Below are positions 7,066-17,044 of a stretch of DNA of 64,000 nt, piece after piece. How positions within the stretch are numbered: the first letter of the stretch is position 1; the number at the start of each line of letters is the position of its first letter. Both the position numbers and the translations under genes were made by a program. Source of the DNA: Methylobacterium sp. 77 (lineage in GTDB: Bacteria > Pseudomonadota > Alphaproteobacteria > Rhizobiales > Beijerinckiaceae); the NCBI RefSeq assembly GCF_000372825.1, contig NZ_KB910516.1, positions 3,887,825 through 3,951,824 of the forward strand, written 5' to 3'. The notes beneath the pieces are model-generated. The model saw nothing but the letters and a program-made list of their open reading frames with translations, was not told the DNA's origin and did no database searches.

Positions 7066-9873
7066 ATGATAACGGGTTTGCGCATGTTCGACGCTGGCGC
7101 CGCCCTTAAAACGGTCCTCACCAATCTCGACCGCGACGTGCGCGAGGCGACGCAGCTGCGCGCGCTCCTGGTGCCGGAGCTGCGTCGCATCATCGAGCTC
7201 GGCCATGCCGATGCCGAAGCCCGGCTGATGGAGGAGCGCAACGGCACCGCCTGCGCGCAACGGATCAGCAACCTCACCGACGCGGTGATCCGCACGATCC
7301 ACGACGCGGTGGTGTGGCGGCTCTATCCGAACGACAACCCCTCCACCGGCGAGCAGCTCGCGGTGGTGGCGACCGGCGGCTACGGTCGCGGTACGATGGC
7401 ACCGGGTTCGGACATCGATCTCCTGTTCCTGCTTCCCTACAAGCAGACCGCCTGGTCCGAGAGCGTCGTCGAGGCGATGCTCTACGTGTTGTGGGACCTC
7501 AAGCTGAAGGTCGGCCACGCCACGCGCTCGGTGGAGGAATGCCTGCGCGAGGGGCGGGCGGACATGACCATCCGCACCTCCCTCCTCGAGGCGCGCTACC
7601 TCTTCGGCGCGAGGGCGCTGTTCGAGGAGCTGGTCACGCGGTTCGATACCGAACTCGTCATGTGGACGGCGCCGGAATTCGTCGAGGCCAAGCTGCGCGA
7701 GCGCGATACCCGCGTCTCCAAATCGGGTGCCTCGCGCTACCTCGTCGAGCCCAACGTCAAGGACGGGAAGGGCGGCCTGCGCGACCTCAACACGTTGTTC
7801 TGGATCGCGAAATACACCTACCGTGTCCGCAACCAGAGCGAGCTCGTCCCCGCCGGCCTGTTCACGCCGGAGGAATACCGGGTGTTCGAGCGCTGCGAGG
7901 AACTGCTCTGGCGGGTCCGCTGCCACATGCACTTCGTCACCGGCCGGTCCGAGGAGCGCCTGTCGTTCGGTCTGCAGCCGAAGATCGCGGAGCGGTTCGG
8001 CTACGAGCCGCGCGGCGGCCTGTCCGGCGTCGAGCGGTTCATGAAGGCCTATTTCCTGATCGCGAAGGAAGTGGGCGATCTCACCGCCATCGTCTGCGCC
8101 GCCCTCGAAGCGCGGCACGCCAAGCGCACGCCCGTCCTCGACCGCTGGATCGGCCGCTTCCGCGACCGCTTCCGCGCCACCGCCATCGAGGCGGAGGATT
8201 TCACCGACGATCACGGCCGGATCAACCTGCGCACCGGCGACGCGTTCTCGCGCGATCCGGTGAACCTGATCCGCCTGTTCTGGCTCGCCGACCGCCACAA
8301 CCTGCCGATCCACCCGGATGCCACCCGGGTCGCCACCCGCTCGCTCCGGCTCATCGGACATTCGCTGCGCTCGGACCCGGACGCCAACGCCCTGTTCCTC
8401 GACGTGCTGACCTCGAAGAACTCGCCGGAGACGATCCTGCGGCTGATGAACGAGGCCGGCGTGCTCGGCCGGTTCATCCCGGATTTCGGCCGCATCGTCG
8501 CGCTGATGCAGTTCAACATGTACCACCACTACACGGTGGACGAGCACCTGCTGCGCTCCATCGGCGTCCTGGCAGCGATCGATTCCGGCCAGGTCGCCGA
8601 AGACCATCCCATCGCCACCCGGCTCCTCGATACGATCAGCCACCGGCGCGCGCTCTACGTCGCGGTGCTCCTGCACGACATCGCCAAGGGGCGCCCCGAG
8701 GACCATTCCATCGCCGGGGCGGCCATCGCGGAGAAGATCGGCCCGCGCTTCGGCCTGACCCAGGCCGAGACCGAGATCGTGGCCTGGCTCGTGGAACACC
8801 ACCTGCTGATGTCGATGACCGCGCAGAGCCGCGATCTCTCCGACCCGAAGACGATCCAGAAATTCGCCTCCGTGGTGCAGACCATGGAGCGGCTGAAGCT
8901 CCTGATGATCCTCACCGTCGCGGACATCAAGGCGGTGGGACCGGGGGTGTGGACCGCCTGGAAGGGAACGCTGCTGCGCACCCTCTACGACGAGACCGAG
9001 GTGCTCCTGTCCGGCGGCCATTCCGAGATCGCCCGGACCGACAGGGTCCGCCTCATCCAGATGGGCCTGCGCGAGCAGCTCACCGACTGGGATCCGGCCT
9101 TCTTCGACTCCTATGCCGCCCGCCACAACCAGGCCTATTGGCTCAAGGTCGATGCCATCCGGCAATTCAAGAATGCGGGTTTCGTCAAGGGACTCATGGA
9201 AGACGGTCGCACCGTCGCCACCGTCTACGAGACCGACCCGACGCGGGGCGTGACGGAGATCACGGTCTACTCGCCCGACCACCCGCGTCTGCTCGCCATC
9301 GTCACCGGCGCCTGCGCGGCCCTCGGCGGCAACATAGTCGATGCGCAGATCTTCACCACCACCGACGGGTTCGCACTCGACTCGATCTTCATCTCGCGCG
9401 CCTTCGACCGGGACGACGACGAGTTGCGCCGGGCCAAGCGCATCACTACCGCGATCGAGCGCGCGCTCCGGGGCGAGATCCGCATCGCCGATCTCGTGGC
9501 GGACCGCCACCCGCCGAGCAACCGCTCCAACACCTTCCTGATCCCCCCGGACATGGCGATCGACAACGCCCTGTCGAGCCGGGAGACCGTGGTCGAGGTG
9601 ACCGGCCTCGACCGGCCCGGCCTGCTCTACGAGCTCACGACCGCGCTCGGGCGCCTCAGCCTCAACATCACCTCGGCTCATGTGGCGACCTTCGGCGAGC
9701 GGGCGGTGGACGTCTTCTACGTCACCGATCTCACCGGGACCCGGGTCACCCAGCCAGACCGGCAGGCTGCGATCCGTAACGCGGTCATGGAGATCTTCGC
9801 CGGCGACGTCGCCGCCCTGAGGGCGGAGGGATTGGAAGCGCTCGTGGAGTCGCCGCCTCCACGGGAAGCCTGA
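7066..9873 (+). CDS. glnD: Bifunctional PII uridylyltransferase/uridylyl-removing enzyme
   Basis: A 935-residue glutamine sensor that uridylylates PII proteins when nitrogen is limiting and removes UMP when glutamine is plentiful. Domains in order: nucleotidyltransferase with GGYGRGTMAPGSDIDLLFL (about 104-122); GlnD-specific helical region with EPNVKDGKGGLRDL (about 228-241); HD hydrolase with HHYTVDEH (about 486) and LLHDIAKG (about 534); and two ACT domains starting near residues 729 (TVYSPDHPRLLAIV) and 842 (EVTGLDRPGLLYEL). All key motifs are intact and the length is normal. ATG 7066 has a GGGA element just upstream; ATG 7084 is an alternative start. The gene is divergent from the importer operon. 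Confidence 0.97.
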   Translation: MITGLRMFDAGAALKTVLTNLDRDVREATQLRALLVPELRRIIELGHADAEARLMEERNGTACAQRISNLTDAVIRTIHDAVVWRLYPNDNPSTGEQLAVVATGGYGRGTMAPGSDIDLLFLLPYKQTAWSESVVEAMLYVLWDLKLKVGHATRSVEECLREGRADMTIRTSLLEARYLFGARALFEELVTRFDTELVMWTAPEFVEAKLRERDTRVSKSGASRYLVEPNVKDGKGGLRDLNTLFWIAKYTYRVRNQSELVPAGLFTPEEYRVFERCEELLWRVRCHMHFVTGRSEERLSFGLQPKIAERFGYEPRGGLSGVERFMKAYFLIAKEVGDLTAIVCAALEARHAKRTPVLDRWIGRFRDRFRATAIEAEDFTDDHGRINLRTGDAFSRDPVNLIRLFWLADRHNLPIHPDATRVATRSLRLIGHSLRSDPDANALFLDVLTSKNSPETILRLMNEAGVLGRFIPDFGRIVALMQFNMYHHYTVDEHLLRSIGVLAAIDSGQVAEDHPIATRLLDTISHRRALYVAVLLHDIAKGRPEDHSIAGAAIAEKIGPRFGLTQAETEIVAWLVEHHLLMSMTAQSRDLSDPKTIQKFASVVQTMERLKLLMILTVADIKAVGPGVWTAWKGTLLRTLYDETEVLLSGGHSEIARTDRVRLIQMGLREQLTDWDPAFFDSYAARHNQAYWLKVDAIRQFKNAGFVKGLMEDGRTVATVYETDPTRGVTEITVYSPDHPRLLAIVTGACAALGGNIVDAQIFTTTDGFALDSIFISRAFDRDDDELRRAKRITTAIERALRGEIRIADLVADRHPPSNRSNTFLIPPDMAIDNALSSRETVVEVTGLDRPGLLYELTTALGRLSLNITSAHVATFGERAVDVFYVTDLTGTRVTQPDRQAAIRNAVMEIFAGDVAALRAEGLEALVESPPPREA

Positions 9874-10117
9874 GCCCCCTGCAGGCATAAATCTCGCGGG
9901 GGGCTGAGGTGGAGAGGAGGGCAGGGCGGCCCTCGGCTTGATTTCGTCCCGCGAGCGTCTGATATCAGGCCCGACCCCGGAGCATGATCCTGAACCCCCT
10001 CGCGCGGGTCTCGGCGTCGTGGCCCGACCCCATTCCGATCGGCCGCGTGCTGACGGTCTCCGGCGCATGCGACCGGCGACAGGCGCGGAGCGAGCAACCT
10101 GCGATCGACGAAGAACG

Positions 10118-10717
10118 ATGATGGCGAACGACATGGAGCATGACGGGCAGCGGGCCGAAGCGGCGGCCGAGACCGACGTGAAATCCGAAGCGCACGCAAC
10201 GGAGACGGGCGAGGCTCTGGCGAGCCTGATCACCGAGCGTGACGAGCTCAAGGACCGCGTCCTGCGCACCCTGGCCGAGATGGAGAACCTGCGTCGGCGG
10301 ACCGAGCGCGAAGTCGCCGATGCGCGGACCTATGCGGTGACGAACTTCGCGCGCGACATGCTGAACGCGGCCGACAACATCCGCCGGGCGCTCGAGAGCG
10401 TACCGGCCGATGCCGTCGCGTCGGCGGAAGGGCCGTTGAAGGCGCTGATCGACGGCATCGAATTGACCGAGCGCGATCTCGCCAAGACCCTGGAGCGTCA
10501 CGGGGTGAAGCTCATCGAGCCGCAGGGCCAGCGCTTCGACCCCAATCGCCACCAGGCGATGTTCGAGGTGCCCAATGCCGAGGTCCCGAACGGGACCGTG
10601 GTTCAGGTGATGCAGTCCGGCTACGTCATCGGCGACCGCGTCCTGCGTCCGGCCCTCGTCGGTGTCGCCAAGGGCGGACCCAAGGCGTCCGCGGCCAATC
10701 CGGCGGATGCGGCCTGA
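10118..10717 (+). CDS. grpE: GrpE, nucleotide-exchange factor of DnaK
   Basis: A 199-residue co-chaperone that releases ADP from DnaK in the cytoplasm. An acidic N-terminus (about 1-35) is followed by the long dimerisation coiled coil (about 36-100; [25 protein letters not shown]). The C-terminal beta domain carries [15 protein letters not shown] and [21 protein letters not shown]. The frame is open upstream to 9938, but that extension is Arg/Pro-rich and unlike GrpE, so I start at ATG 10118 (ATG 10121 is equally possible). The preceding 244 bp after glnD contain no other gene. Confidence 0.95.
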   Translation: MMANDMEHDGQRAEAAAETDVKSEAHATETGEALASLITERDELKDRVLRTLAEMENLRRRTEREVADARTYAVTNFARDMLNAADNIRRALESVPADAVASAEGPLKALIDGIELTERDLAKTLERHGVKLIEPQGQRFDPNRHQAMFEVPNAEVPNGTVVQVMQSGYVIGDRVLRPALVGVAKGGPKASAANPADAA

Positions 10718-10778
10718 CGCCATCGGCCGGCCGAGCCGGCGTCGTCCTTCAGGGGCGGCGTGTTACGGGACTTCATAG

Positions 10779-10809
10779 CATCGTCCCGGATATCGCATCC
10801 GGGACGATG
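10779..10809. terminator. Perfect 13-bp hairpin between convergent genes
   Basis: CATCGTCCCGGAT (10779-10791) pairs perfectly with ATCCGGGACGATG (10797-10809) around a 5-nt loop. It lies between the end of grpE and the end of the opposing gene (10821), where a shared bidirectional terminator is expected. There is no U-tract on either strand. Confidence 0.55.
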
Positions 10810-10820
10810 TGCTGCGCCGG

Positions 10821-11792
10821 CTACTTCACCTCGACGCTGTCGATGACCTCGCGAAACTTCGAGAGCATCGCGCTGCGCTGATCGGCGCGCACCACGCCGA
10901 GCGCCCGAAGGTAGCCGTCCGGCGCGAACCGGATGGTCTGGGATACCACCACCGGCGTGTTCGACGGCCCGTCGACGGCGCGCGCGACGATCTCGTGCCA
11001 ATCGACGCCGTTCTGGCGGTAGGTCTGCGAGCGCTCGACCGCGAAATCCTTCATCGTCTGGTTCGAGTAGAGCGCGGCGCGGGCGAAGGCGTCGCGCTGT
11101 TCCGGCTGCGGCGGCTGCTGAACCGCCTGAGCCAGGACCAGGATGGGCTGTTCGAGGTTGAGCATCTGGTCCTTCGGCCCCTGCGTCATCAGCACCGAAT
11201 TGCCGGCGAGCACCCGGACCGGACGGAACCCGGCGGTCTCGCGGATGCGGAAGGGCAGGGCCGCGACCTGCTGGTCGAGCGTCAGCTCCGGCCGGATCTT
11301 CACGCTGGTCAGCATGTCGCGCATGGATTCCGGCGTCTCGGCATCGGGCACGGTCTGGGCGATGATGATGCCCGTGACCGAGGTGTCGCCGATCAGCAGA
11401 AGCCACTTCTTGATGGTGGGCGTGCCGGCTCCTTCGGGGGCCGGCTGATCCCCCGTGAACAGCACCGCGTCCACGTCGCCCGCGACCTTGATGGCCTCGC
11501 GGGTGGTGACGACGAACCCCTGCGTGCGAAGGTTCTCGTCGGTGAAGCTCTTCTCCAGATCGACGAAGGCCGTGGACGGCAACTCGACGACGGAGACCGT
11601 CGCACCGCCCTCCAGCCGCTCGAAGCCCGAGAAGCGCTTCGACAGCGTCATGTCCGAGGGCGGGGTGAACCCGAAGCGGGAACTCGGCGGGAAGATCGGA
11701 TCGGCCGCCATGGCCGTGGAGATGGCGCCTGACGAGAGCCCGGCGATCAGGGCCAGTGCCGCGACCGGACGGACGAGGTTACGCAGACGCAT
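10821..11792 (-). CDS. Exported protein of unknown function
   Basis: A 323-residue protein that I cannot assign to a characterised family. It has a clear Sec signal peptide (MRLRNLVRPVAALALIAGL..., cleavage near AMAADP, about residue 29). The mature part is soluble, rich in beta-type segments, with no cysteines and no obvious catalytic motif. The start at 11792 is chosen because it begins the signal peptide; the frame extends to 11819 with a hydrophilic leader. It is convergent with grpE and downstream of gpmA, separated from it by about 300 bp containing one hairpin. Confidence 0.75.
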   Translation of the reverse strand: MRLRNLVRPVAALALIAGLSSGAISTAMAADPIFPPSSRFGFTPPSDMTLSKRFSGFERLEGGATVSVVELPSTAFVDLEKSFTDENLRTQGFVVTTREAIKVAGDVDAVLFTGDQPAPEGAGTPTIKKWLLLIGDTSVTGIIIAQTVPDAETPESMRDMLTSVKIRPELTLDQQVAALPFRIRETAGFRPVRVLAGNSVLMTQGPKDQMLNLEQPILVLAQAVQQPPQPEQRDAFARAALYSNQTMKDFAVERSQTYRQNGVDWHEIVARAVDGPSNTPVVVSQTIRFAPDGYLRALGVVRADQRSAMLSKFREVIDSVEVK

Positions 11793-11999
11793 CGGATCGG
11801 TTCTCCGCGACGGAGCCAAACATCGTGGCGCCGGTTCAGGTGTTCGGATGCGAGAGATCTCCGGATGGGGCGAAGGCCTCGCGCGCGGCCTCCGGACCGA
11901 AAGCTCGCCGACGATGGGTCGGCCCAGGCCCTCCCGCTGTCAAGCGTCCCGGCAGTTCGGCGGCGAGGCCCTGGAGCCGCAGCGCCGCCGACTGGCCGG

Positions 12000-12022
12000 T
12001 AAAGTCGTTGTGGAACAACGAC
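12000..12022 (-). terminator. Hairpin downstream of gpmA
   Basis: Read on the minus strand, GTCGTTGT (12022-12015), a TCC loop, then ACAACGAC (12011-12004), followed directly by TTT. The 8-bp perfect stem lies 68 nt after the gpmA stop and is the only obvious structure in the 297-bp gap 11793-12089. The U-tract is very short. Confidence 0.4.
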
Positions 12023-12089
12023 CTGAAACGTCTTTCCGAATGCCGTATGCGCGACGATGCCGGTTGCGCCGCGGTGACGCGACCCGCCG

Positions 12090-12728
12090 TCAGGCGTCGT
12101 GGTCGATGTCCCGCTCGAGCACGGCCTTGCTCTCCACCGTGGTGTCGGCCTTGAGCTGGTAGACCAGCGGGATGCCGGTGGCGATCTCGAGGCTCGCGAT
12201 CGTCTTCGTGGTCATGCCGTCGAGCACCATCACCAGGGCCCGCAGCGAATTGCCGTGGGCGGCCACCAGAACGCGCTCACCGGCCATGACCCGCGGCAGG
12301 ATGGTCTGGATGTAATAGGGCAGCACGCGCGCGGCGGTGTCCTTCAGGCTCTCGCCGCCGGGAGGCGGGATGTCGTAGGAGCGGCGCCACTGATGGACCT
12401 GGGCATCGCCCCAGCGCTCGCGGGCGTCGTCCTTGTTGAGGCCCGACAGGTCTCCGTAATCGCGCTCGTTGAGCGCCTCGGAACGGAGCGTCTCGATGCC
12501 GCCCTGGCCCATCTCGTCGAGGATCAAGGAACAGGTACGCTGCGCGCGCTGCAGGTTGGAGGTGAAGGCGACGTCGAACGCGTAGCCCTGCTGCTTGAGC
12601 CAGCGGCCGGCGGTCCTGGCCTCGGTGACGCCGAGTTCGGTGAGTTCCGGATCGCGCCAGCCGGTGAAAAGCTTCTTGAGGTTCCACTCGCTCTGGCCGT
12701 GGCGAGCGAGGACAAGCAGGCGCTCCAT
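12090..12728 (-). CDS. gpmA: 2,3-bisphosphoglycerate-dependent phosphoglycerate mutase
   Basis: A 212-residue glycolytic/gluconeogenic enzyme interconverting 3- and 2-phosphoglycerate. The phospho-histidine motif [10 protein letters not shown] is at residues 7-16. [13 protein letters not shown] follows, then [16 protein letters not shown] (about 87-102), and the second catalytic histidine in [14 protein letters not shown] (about 154-167). The protein is about 40 residues shorter than the E. coli enzyme, normal for the alphaproteobacterial form. An AGGA box lies about 11 nt before the ATG. A second histidine-phosphatase gene at 28.6 kb is a more distant relative. Confidence 0.95.
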   Translation of the reverse strand: MERLLVLARHGQSEWNLKKLFTGWRDPELTELGVTEARTAGRWLKQQGYAFDVAFTSNLQRAQRTCSLILDEMGQGGIETLRSEALNERDYGDLSGLNKDDARERWGDAQVHQWRRSYDIPPPGGESLKDTAARVLPYYIQTILPRVMAGERVLVAAHGNSLRALVMVLDGMTTKTIASLEIATGIPLVYQLKADTTVESKAVLERDIDHDA

Positions 12729-12833
12729 CAGACGTCCATCCTATTTCTCGGTGAATGGTGCGGCGCAATAAGATCCGCGCCTGCGGGGCTGTTGTACGCG
12801 CCAACCTGAATGATCGATGACCGGGCGCTCGTA

Positions 12834-13631
12834 TCAGAGACCGAGGACGTCGGCCATGCCATACAGGCCGGGAGGTTTCGCGTAGGCCCAAGTGGCCGCT
12901 CTCACGGCGCCGCGGGCGAAGATCGCGCGATCTTCCGCGTGGTGGCCGATGGTGATGCGCTCACCGGGGCCGGCGAAGGTCACGCTGTGGTCGCCGACCA
13001 CCGTGCCGCCGCGCAGGGTGGCGAAGCCGATATCGCCGGGCCGCCGCGCGCCGGTATGGCCGTCGCGGGTGGAGACGCGGGTCTCGGCGAGGCTGACGCC
13101 CCGACCTTCCGCCGCGGCCTCGCCGAGGAGGAGCGCCGTGCCGGAGGGCGCATCCACCTTCATGCGGTGATGCATCTCGACGATCTCGATGTCGAAATCC
13201 TCGCCGAGGGCGGCGGCGACCTTGCGCACCAGACCCGCGAGCAGGTTGACGCCCAGCGACATGTTGCCCGAGCGCACGATGCGGGCATGGTGCGCTGCGG
13301 CGGCGAGCTTGCGCAGATCGGCCTCGACGAGGCCGGTCGTGCCGATCACGTGGACGATCCGGGCCTGGGCCGCGAGTTCGGCGAAGAACGTCGTGGCCAC
13401 GGGGGCGGTGAAATCGAGGACGCCGTCGGTGGCGGCAAAGACCGTCAGCGGATCGTCGGTGACGGGGACGCCGAGGGGCGGCAGGCCGGCGAGGCTACCC
13501 GCATCCTGGCCGAGAGCCGCGGAGCCTTCGCGCTCAACGGCACCGCTCAGGGTGCATCCCTCGGTCTCCGTGACCGCCCGGATGAGCATCCGCCCCATGC
13601 GCCCCTCGGCGCCGACCACTGCGAGCCGCAT
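12834..13631 (-). CDS. dapB: 4-hydroxy-tetrahydrodipicolinate reductase
   Basis: A 265-residue NAD(P)H-dependent reductase of the diaminopimelate/lysine pathway. The N-terminal nucleotide-binding motif is [12 protein letters not shown] (residues 4-15). The catalytic block [20 protein letters not shown], with the H-H and K residues, is around 150-170. The C-terminal dimer segment is normal. The frame continues upstream to 13685 with an Arg-rich leader, but ATG 13631 starts directly at the Rossmann strand. The gene follows the marC-like gene by about 108 bp on the same strand. Confidence 0.95.
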   Translation of the reverse strand: MRLAVVGAEGRMGRMLIRAVTETEGCTLSGAVEREGSAALGQDAGSLAGLPPLGVPVTDDPLTVFAATDGVLDFTAPVATTFFAELAAQARIVHVIGTTGLVEADLRKLAAAAHHARIVRSGNMSLGVNLLAGLVRKVAAALGEDFDIEIVEMHHRMKVDAPSGTALLLGEAAAEGRGVSLAETRVSTRDGHTGARRPGDIGFATLRGGTVVGDHSVTFAGPGERITIGHHAEDRAIFARGAVRAATWAYAKPPGLYGMADVLGL

Positions 13632-13739
13632 CCCTGTCGTCCTTCCGCGAAAGTCGAGCCTGCGGTACAGCCTCGGCCCTGCCATGCCAAGGCGAGGGTG
13701 TCGACGACGGGGTCGTCGGGGCGTGGATATCCGCTGAAC

Positions 13740-14429
13740 TCAGTGCTTGGCCGAGGCGAGGATCGGCCCGAGCACGTCGCCGATGCCGTTCACGGTGATC
13801 TGCGTGCCGATGCACAGCAGAAGGAAGGCGAAGAGCCGCCCCAGAACCCGCGCGCCGACCGGGCCGATCGCCGTCACCACCCTGTCGGCCGAGCCGTAGG
13901 TGAAACGGACCATGATCGCGAGGGCGAGGGCCGCCAGCGACATGCCGAGGTAGAACCCGATCCGGTCGGGTCCGGGGGCGGGCCGGTTCGAGCCCAGCGC
14001 GATCGCCACCGCGATCGTGCCGGGGCCGGTGGTGAAGGGCAGGGTCAGGGGGAAGAACGCGATGTCGGAGACGCTGTCGGGAGTCTCCTGGGTCGCCTCG
14101 GCATGCTTGCGGGCTTCGCGGGCCTCGGGGGCGCTGAGGAGGGTCCAGGCGGAGGCCGCGACCACGAGTCCGCCGGCGATCCGCAAGGCCCCCAGCGAGA
14201 CGCCGAAGAAGTTGAGGATCGGCGCGCCCGCCCACAGGGCGGCGAGCATGATCAGGGCGGAGTAGAAGCCGATGCGCTTGGCGATCTCCACCCGCTCGGA
14301 ATGGGAGTTCCGCGCGGTGATCTGCGAGAAGATCAGCGCCGAGCCGATCGGATTGACGATCGAGAAGAGGCTCGAGAACGCAAAGACGAAGCTGCGGAGC
14401 GCGGCTTCCGGGTCGATGAGGCTGAGCAT
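13740..14429 (-). CDS. MarC-family (UPF0056) membrane protein
   Basis: A 229-residue inner-membrane protein with about six helices and the family hallmarks FSIVNPIGSALIF near residue 22 and FPLTLPFTTGPGTIAVAI near residue 124. MarC/NAAT proteins have been proposed to move neutral amino acids, but the function is mostly unproven. The start ATG 14429 begins the conserved N-terminal helix; the longer upstream frame is an unlikely extension. Neighbours are dapB downstream and a methyltransferase gene upstream, all minus strand. Confidence 0.88.
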   Translation of the reverse strand: MLSLIDPEAALRSFVFAFSSLFSIVNPIGSALIFSQITARNSHSERVEIAKRIGFYSALIMLAALWAGAPILNFFGVSLGALRIAGGLVVAASAWTLLSAPEAREARKHAEATQETPDSVSDIAFFPLTLPFTTGPGTIAVAIALGSNRPAPGPDRIGFYLGMSLAALALAIMVRFTYGSADRVVTAIGPVGARVLGRLFAFLLLCIGTQITVNGIGDVLGPILASAKH

Positions 14430-14473
14430 GGATGCGGATGCCTTGTCCGGGGTCTCGAAGCGCGGGTTCCGGT

Positions 14474-15208
14474 TCAACCCGGGGAGGGGGCGGGAACTAG
14501 CACCCGCGTCGGCGCGAGGCGGGCAGCCCGCTGCACAGGCCGTACCGCGACCGGACGATAGAGCTGCTTCGTGGCATCGATCACGTGGAGGCCGGCGAAG
14601 GGAAGCGACAGCCCGGTGCCGAAACGTTCCCAGGCACCGGCCGTCTTCAGCCAGAGCCGGCTCTCGACGGGCGGCATGTAGAGCGCCTCGGCCCATCCTT
14701 CCGGCGAGAACTGGGTGGTTCGCATCAGGCGGGCGAGCTGGGAGCGGCTATAGGGCTGCCCGTGGCCGAACGGCGTCGCATCACGCCGGGCCCAGACGCC
14801 GCGCCGGTTGGGCACGACGAGGATCATCCGGCCACCCGGCGTCAGCACGCGCCAGACATCCTGCAGCAATTCGGTCGGGCTCTCCACCGATTCGAGGGCG
14901 TGGACCAGGATCACCCTGTCCACCGCCGCTTCCGGCAGGGGCATCATCGTCGGGTCGGCGAGCGCCGAGCAGGAGCGCCCGCTGCCGGGCCAGTTCACTA
15001 CCCCTTGCGTGGCCGGCATGAAGGCGAAGGTGCGCTCGGCGATCACGTGGACCGGCCCGAGATAGGGCGTCGCGTAACCGAGGCCGAGAACCCTCAGGCC
15101 CGAGACCGAACCGAGGAGCCCGTGGATCGCACGGGCCACGATACGGTGCGTCACGCCGCCGAGGGGGCTGGCATAGAAGGCGCGCAGGTCGGTCACGTCG
15201 AGGCGCAT
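14474..15208 (-). CDS. Class I SAM-dependent methyltransferase
   Basis: A 244-residue protein with the Methyltransf_11 layout. The SAM-binding motif is LRVLGLGYATPYLG (about 39-52), the acidic loop and motif IV region is DRVILVHALESVESP (about 100-114), and the post-motif strand is LTPGGRMILVVPNRRG (about 123-138). The substrate is unknown. Gene position beside gloB is conserved in related genomes as far as I recall, but that cannot be checked here. The start ATG 15208 avoids an unlikely 40-residue leader. It is divergent from gloB, about 200 bp apart. Confidence 0.82.
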   Translation of the reverse strand: MRLDVTDLRAFYASPLGGVTHRIVARAIHGLLGSVSGLRVLGLGYATPYLGPVHVIAERTFAFMPATQGVVNWPGSGRSCSALADPTMMPLPEAAVDRVILVHALESVESPTELLQDVWRVLTPGGRMILVVPNRRGVWARRDATPFGHGQPYSRSQLARLMRTTQFSPEGWAEALYMPPVESRLWLKTAGAWERFGTGLSLPFAGLHVIDATKQLYRPVAVRPVQRAARLAPTRVLVPAPSPG

Positions 15209-15409
15209 GGGGCGGCTGGCTCCGGCGCGGCCGGACGTTTTCGAGGTTGCAGAATTCTGCGGCGCAGGCAGGTTTCTTTGACGCAGGGCTCGGATCGGAT
15301 CAATGGGGACGAGACGGCTCGCCCACAAGCGGGAACCCCCGGCGCCGCATCCGGTTCTGCCTCACGCGACCCGCGTCATCGACAGGCGCGTCATCGACAG
15401 GAATGCCTC

Positions 15410-16219
15410 GTGACCGCTTCCCCCTCCGAGAACTCCCGTCCCGCGATTTCCCGCCCGGAAATCCGCACCTTCCTCTGCCGCAGCGACAATATCGGCGTGC
15501 TGATCCGCGATCCCGCCACGGGCGCCTGCGCCGCCATCGACGTTCCCGAGGCCGCTCCCGTGCTGAAGGCGCTCGATGAAACGGGCTGGACCCTCACCGA
15601 CATCCTCGTCACCCACCGCCATCTCGACCATGTCGAGGGCATTCCGGAGGTGAAGCGCCGCACGGGCGCGCGGGTGACAGCACCGCGCAAGGCCGGCGCC
15701 GAGGTGCCCGAGGTCGACGTCACCGTCGTCGAGGGCGACCGTGTCCGGGTCGGCGGCCTGGAGGCGCAGGTCTGGGAGACGCCGGGCCATTGCAACGACC
15801 ACGTCACCTACTGGTTCGCCGATGCCGAGATCGTGTTCGCGGGCGATACCCTATTCACCCTCGGTTGCGGCCGGGTGGTCGAGGGGCAGCCCGAGACGCT
15901 GTGGCGGTCGTTGGAGCGGTTTCTACCGCTGCCGGACGATACCCGGGTTTTCAGCGGCCACGATTACGTACTCTCCAACGCCCGCTTCGCCCTCGCCGCG
16001 GATCCTGACAACCGAGCGCTGCAGAATCGCATGGTCGAGGCCGAAGAGGCCGGGCGCGCGGGGCACTTTCTCGTGCCCACGACAATGGGACATGAGCGCG
16101 CGACCAATCCTTTTCTGCGTTCCACCGAGCCTGCGCTCGCTAAAGCAGTGCATCTTCCACCCAATTCACCATCAGGGGTGGTCTTTATTGCATTAAGGGC
16201 CTGGAAGAACAGCTTCTGA
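15410..16219 (+). CDS. gloB: Hydroxyacylglutathione hydrolase (glyoxalase II)
   Basis: A 269-residue metallo-beta-lactamase-fold hydrolase that splits S-lactoylglutathione into lactate and glutathione in methylglyoxal detoxification. The metal motif is THRHLDHVEG (about residue 62). Further ligands are in TPGHCNDHVTYW (about 124-135) and FAGDTLFTLGCGRV (about 143-156), then FSGHDY (about 181), and a C-terminal HAGH domain with ATNPFLR (about 228). GTG 15410 has an AGGA element 8 nt upstream. The open frame continues far upstream but without family similarity. Confidence 0.93.
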   Translation: MTASPSENSRPAISRPEIRTFLCRSDNIGVLIRDPATGACAAIDVPEAAPVLKALDETGWTLTDILVTHRHLDHVEGIPEVKRRTGARVTAPRKAGAEVPEVDVTVVEGDRVRVGGLEAQVWETPGHCNDHVTYWFADAEIVFAGDTLFTLGCGRVVEGQPETLWRSLERFLPLPDDTRVFSGHDYVLSNARFALAADPDNRALQNRMVEAEEAGRAGHFLVPTTMGHERATNPFLRSTEPALAKAVHLPPNSPSGVVFIALRAWKNSF

Positions 16220-16322
16220 CCGGCTATGGGCCTCTGGCTGTCTCGGCCTCGGCGGGACATGCGGGAGCGACGCCGACTCCGGATACGGCCCGCTCTCCTT
16301 ATCAGCGCCGGCGGGAGTATCG

Positions 16323-17039
16323 ATGGAGACGGCAGGTACGTTCTTTGTGGCCGGCTTTGAATCTGCCGGCAGCGATGATGCCACACCCATGATGGGTATT
16401 CGCCCCCCCGATAGGTCCAAGGTCCGAATCGGCCGGTCCAGTCCGGCACCACTCTCGGTGGATGCACGCCTCCTCGCCATTGCGACAGAGCACCTCGCGC
16501 GCCTCGGACACAAACGTGTGACGGTCGTGGCCGTGGCCGCCGAAGCCGGCATGACCCACGCCAACGTCTATCGCTATTTTCCCTCCAAGGACGCCCTCCT
16601 CGACGCCGTCGCAGGGCGCTGGCTCAGGGACGTGGAAGCGGAACTCGCCCGCATCGCCGATGCGCCGGACCCCGCCGACGACAAGATCGAGCGCCTGCTA
16701 ATGGCCCTGGCTAGCGCCCAGCGCGAGGTGCTCCTGCGGGAACCCCACCTGTTCGCCGTGCATCTCGACGCCACCGTGGCCGCCCGACCGATCGCCCGGC
16801 GCCACCGGGTTCGCCTGCGCAGCCTGGTCGAACGCGTCGTCGAAGAGGGGATCGCGGCCGGCGCCTTCATCGCCCGCGACCGTGAGCGGGCGATCGCCTA
16901 CATCTTCGATGCGAGCTACCGCTTCACCCATCCGCTCGCGATGCAGCACGATTCCGATCTGCCCGTCGATCTGATCCAGGCCCGCTTCGGAGCGGTGATC
17001 CAGGCCATCCAGAAAGTGCTGCGAATGGGGGCGCTTTAG
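16323..17039 (+). CDS. TetR/AcrR-family transcriptional regulator
   Basis: A 238-residue repressor-type protein. A non-conserved N-terminal extension (about 1-45) precedes the HTH: VTVVAVAAEAGMTHANVYRYFPSKDALL (about 66-93), a textbook TetR recognition helix. The C-terminal ligand domain resembles the TetR_C_11-like class. Neither target nor ligand is evident. ATG 16323 is the first start; an internal ATG at 16389 (MMGIRPPD) could be the true one. A candidate operator dyad lies immediately 3' of the gene, upstream of mdh. Confidence 0.88.
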   Translation: METAGTFFVAGFESAGSDDATPMMGIRPPDRSKVRIGRSSPAPLSVDARLLAIATEHLARLGHKRVTVVAVAAEAGMTHANVYRYFPSKDALLDAVAGRWLRDVEAELARIADAPDPADDKIERLLMALASAQREVLLREPHLFAVHLDATVAARPIARRHRVRLRSLVERVVEEGIAAGAFIARDRERAIAYIFDASYRFTHPLAMQHDSDLPVDLIQARFGAVIQAIQKVLRMGAL

Positions 17040-17044
17040 GTGAA

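Noticed and set aside
6970..10269. Open frame of about 1100 codons on the minus strand opposite glnD
   Set aside because: Arg/Gly/Asp/Leu-rich low-complexity translation without any domain; the plus-strand glnD has every family motif. This is the usual antisense frame of GC-rich coding DNA.
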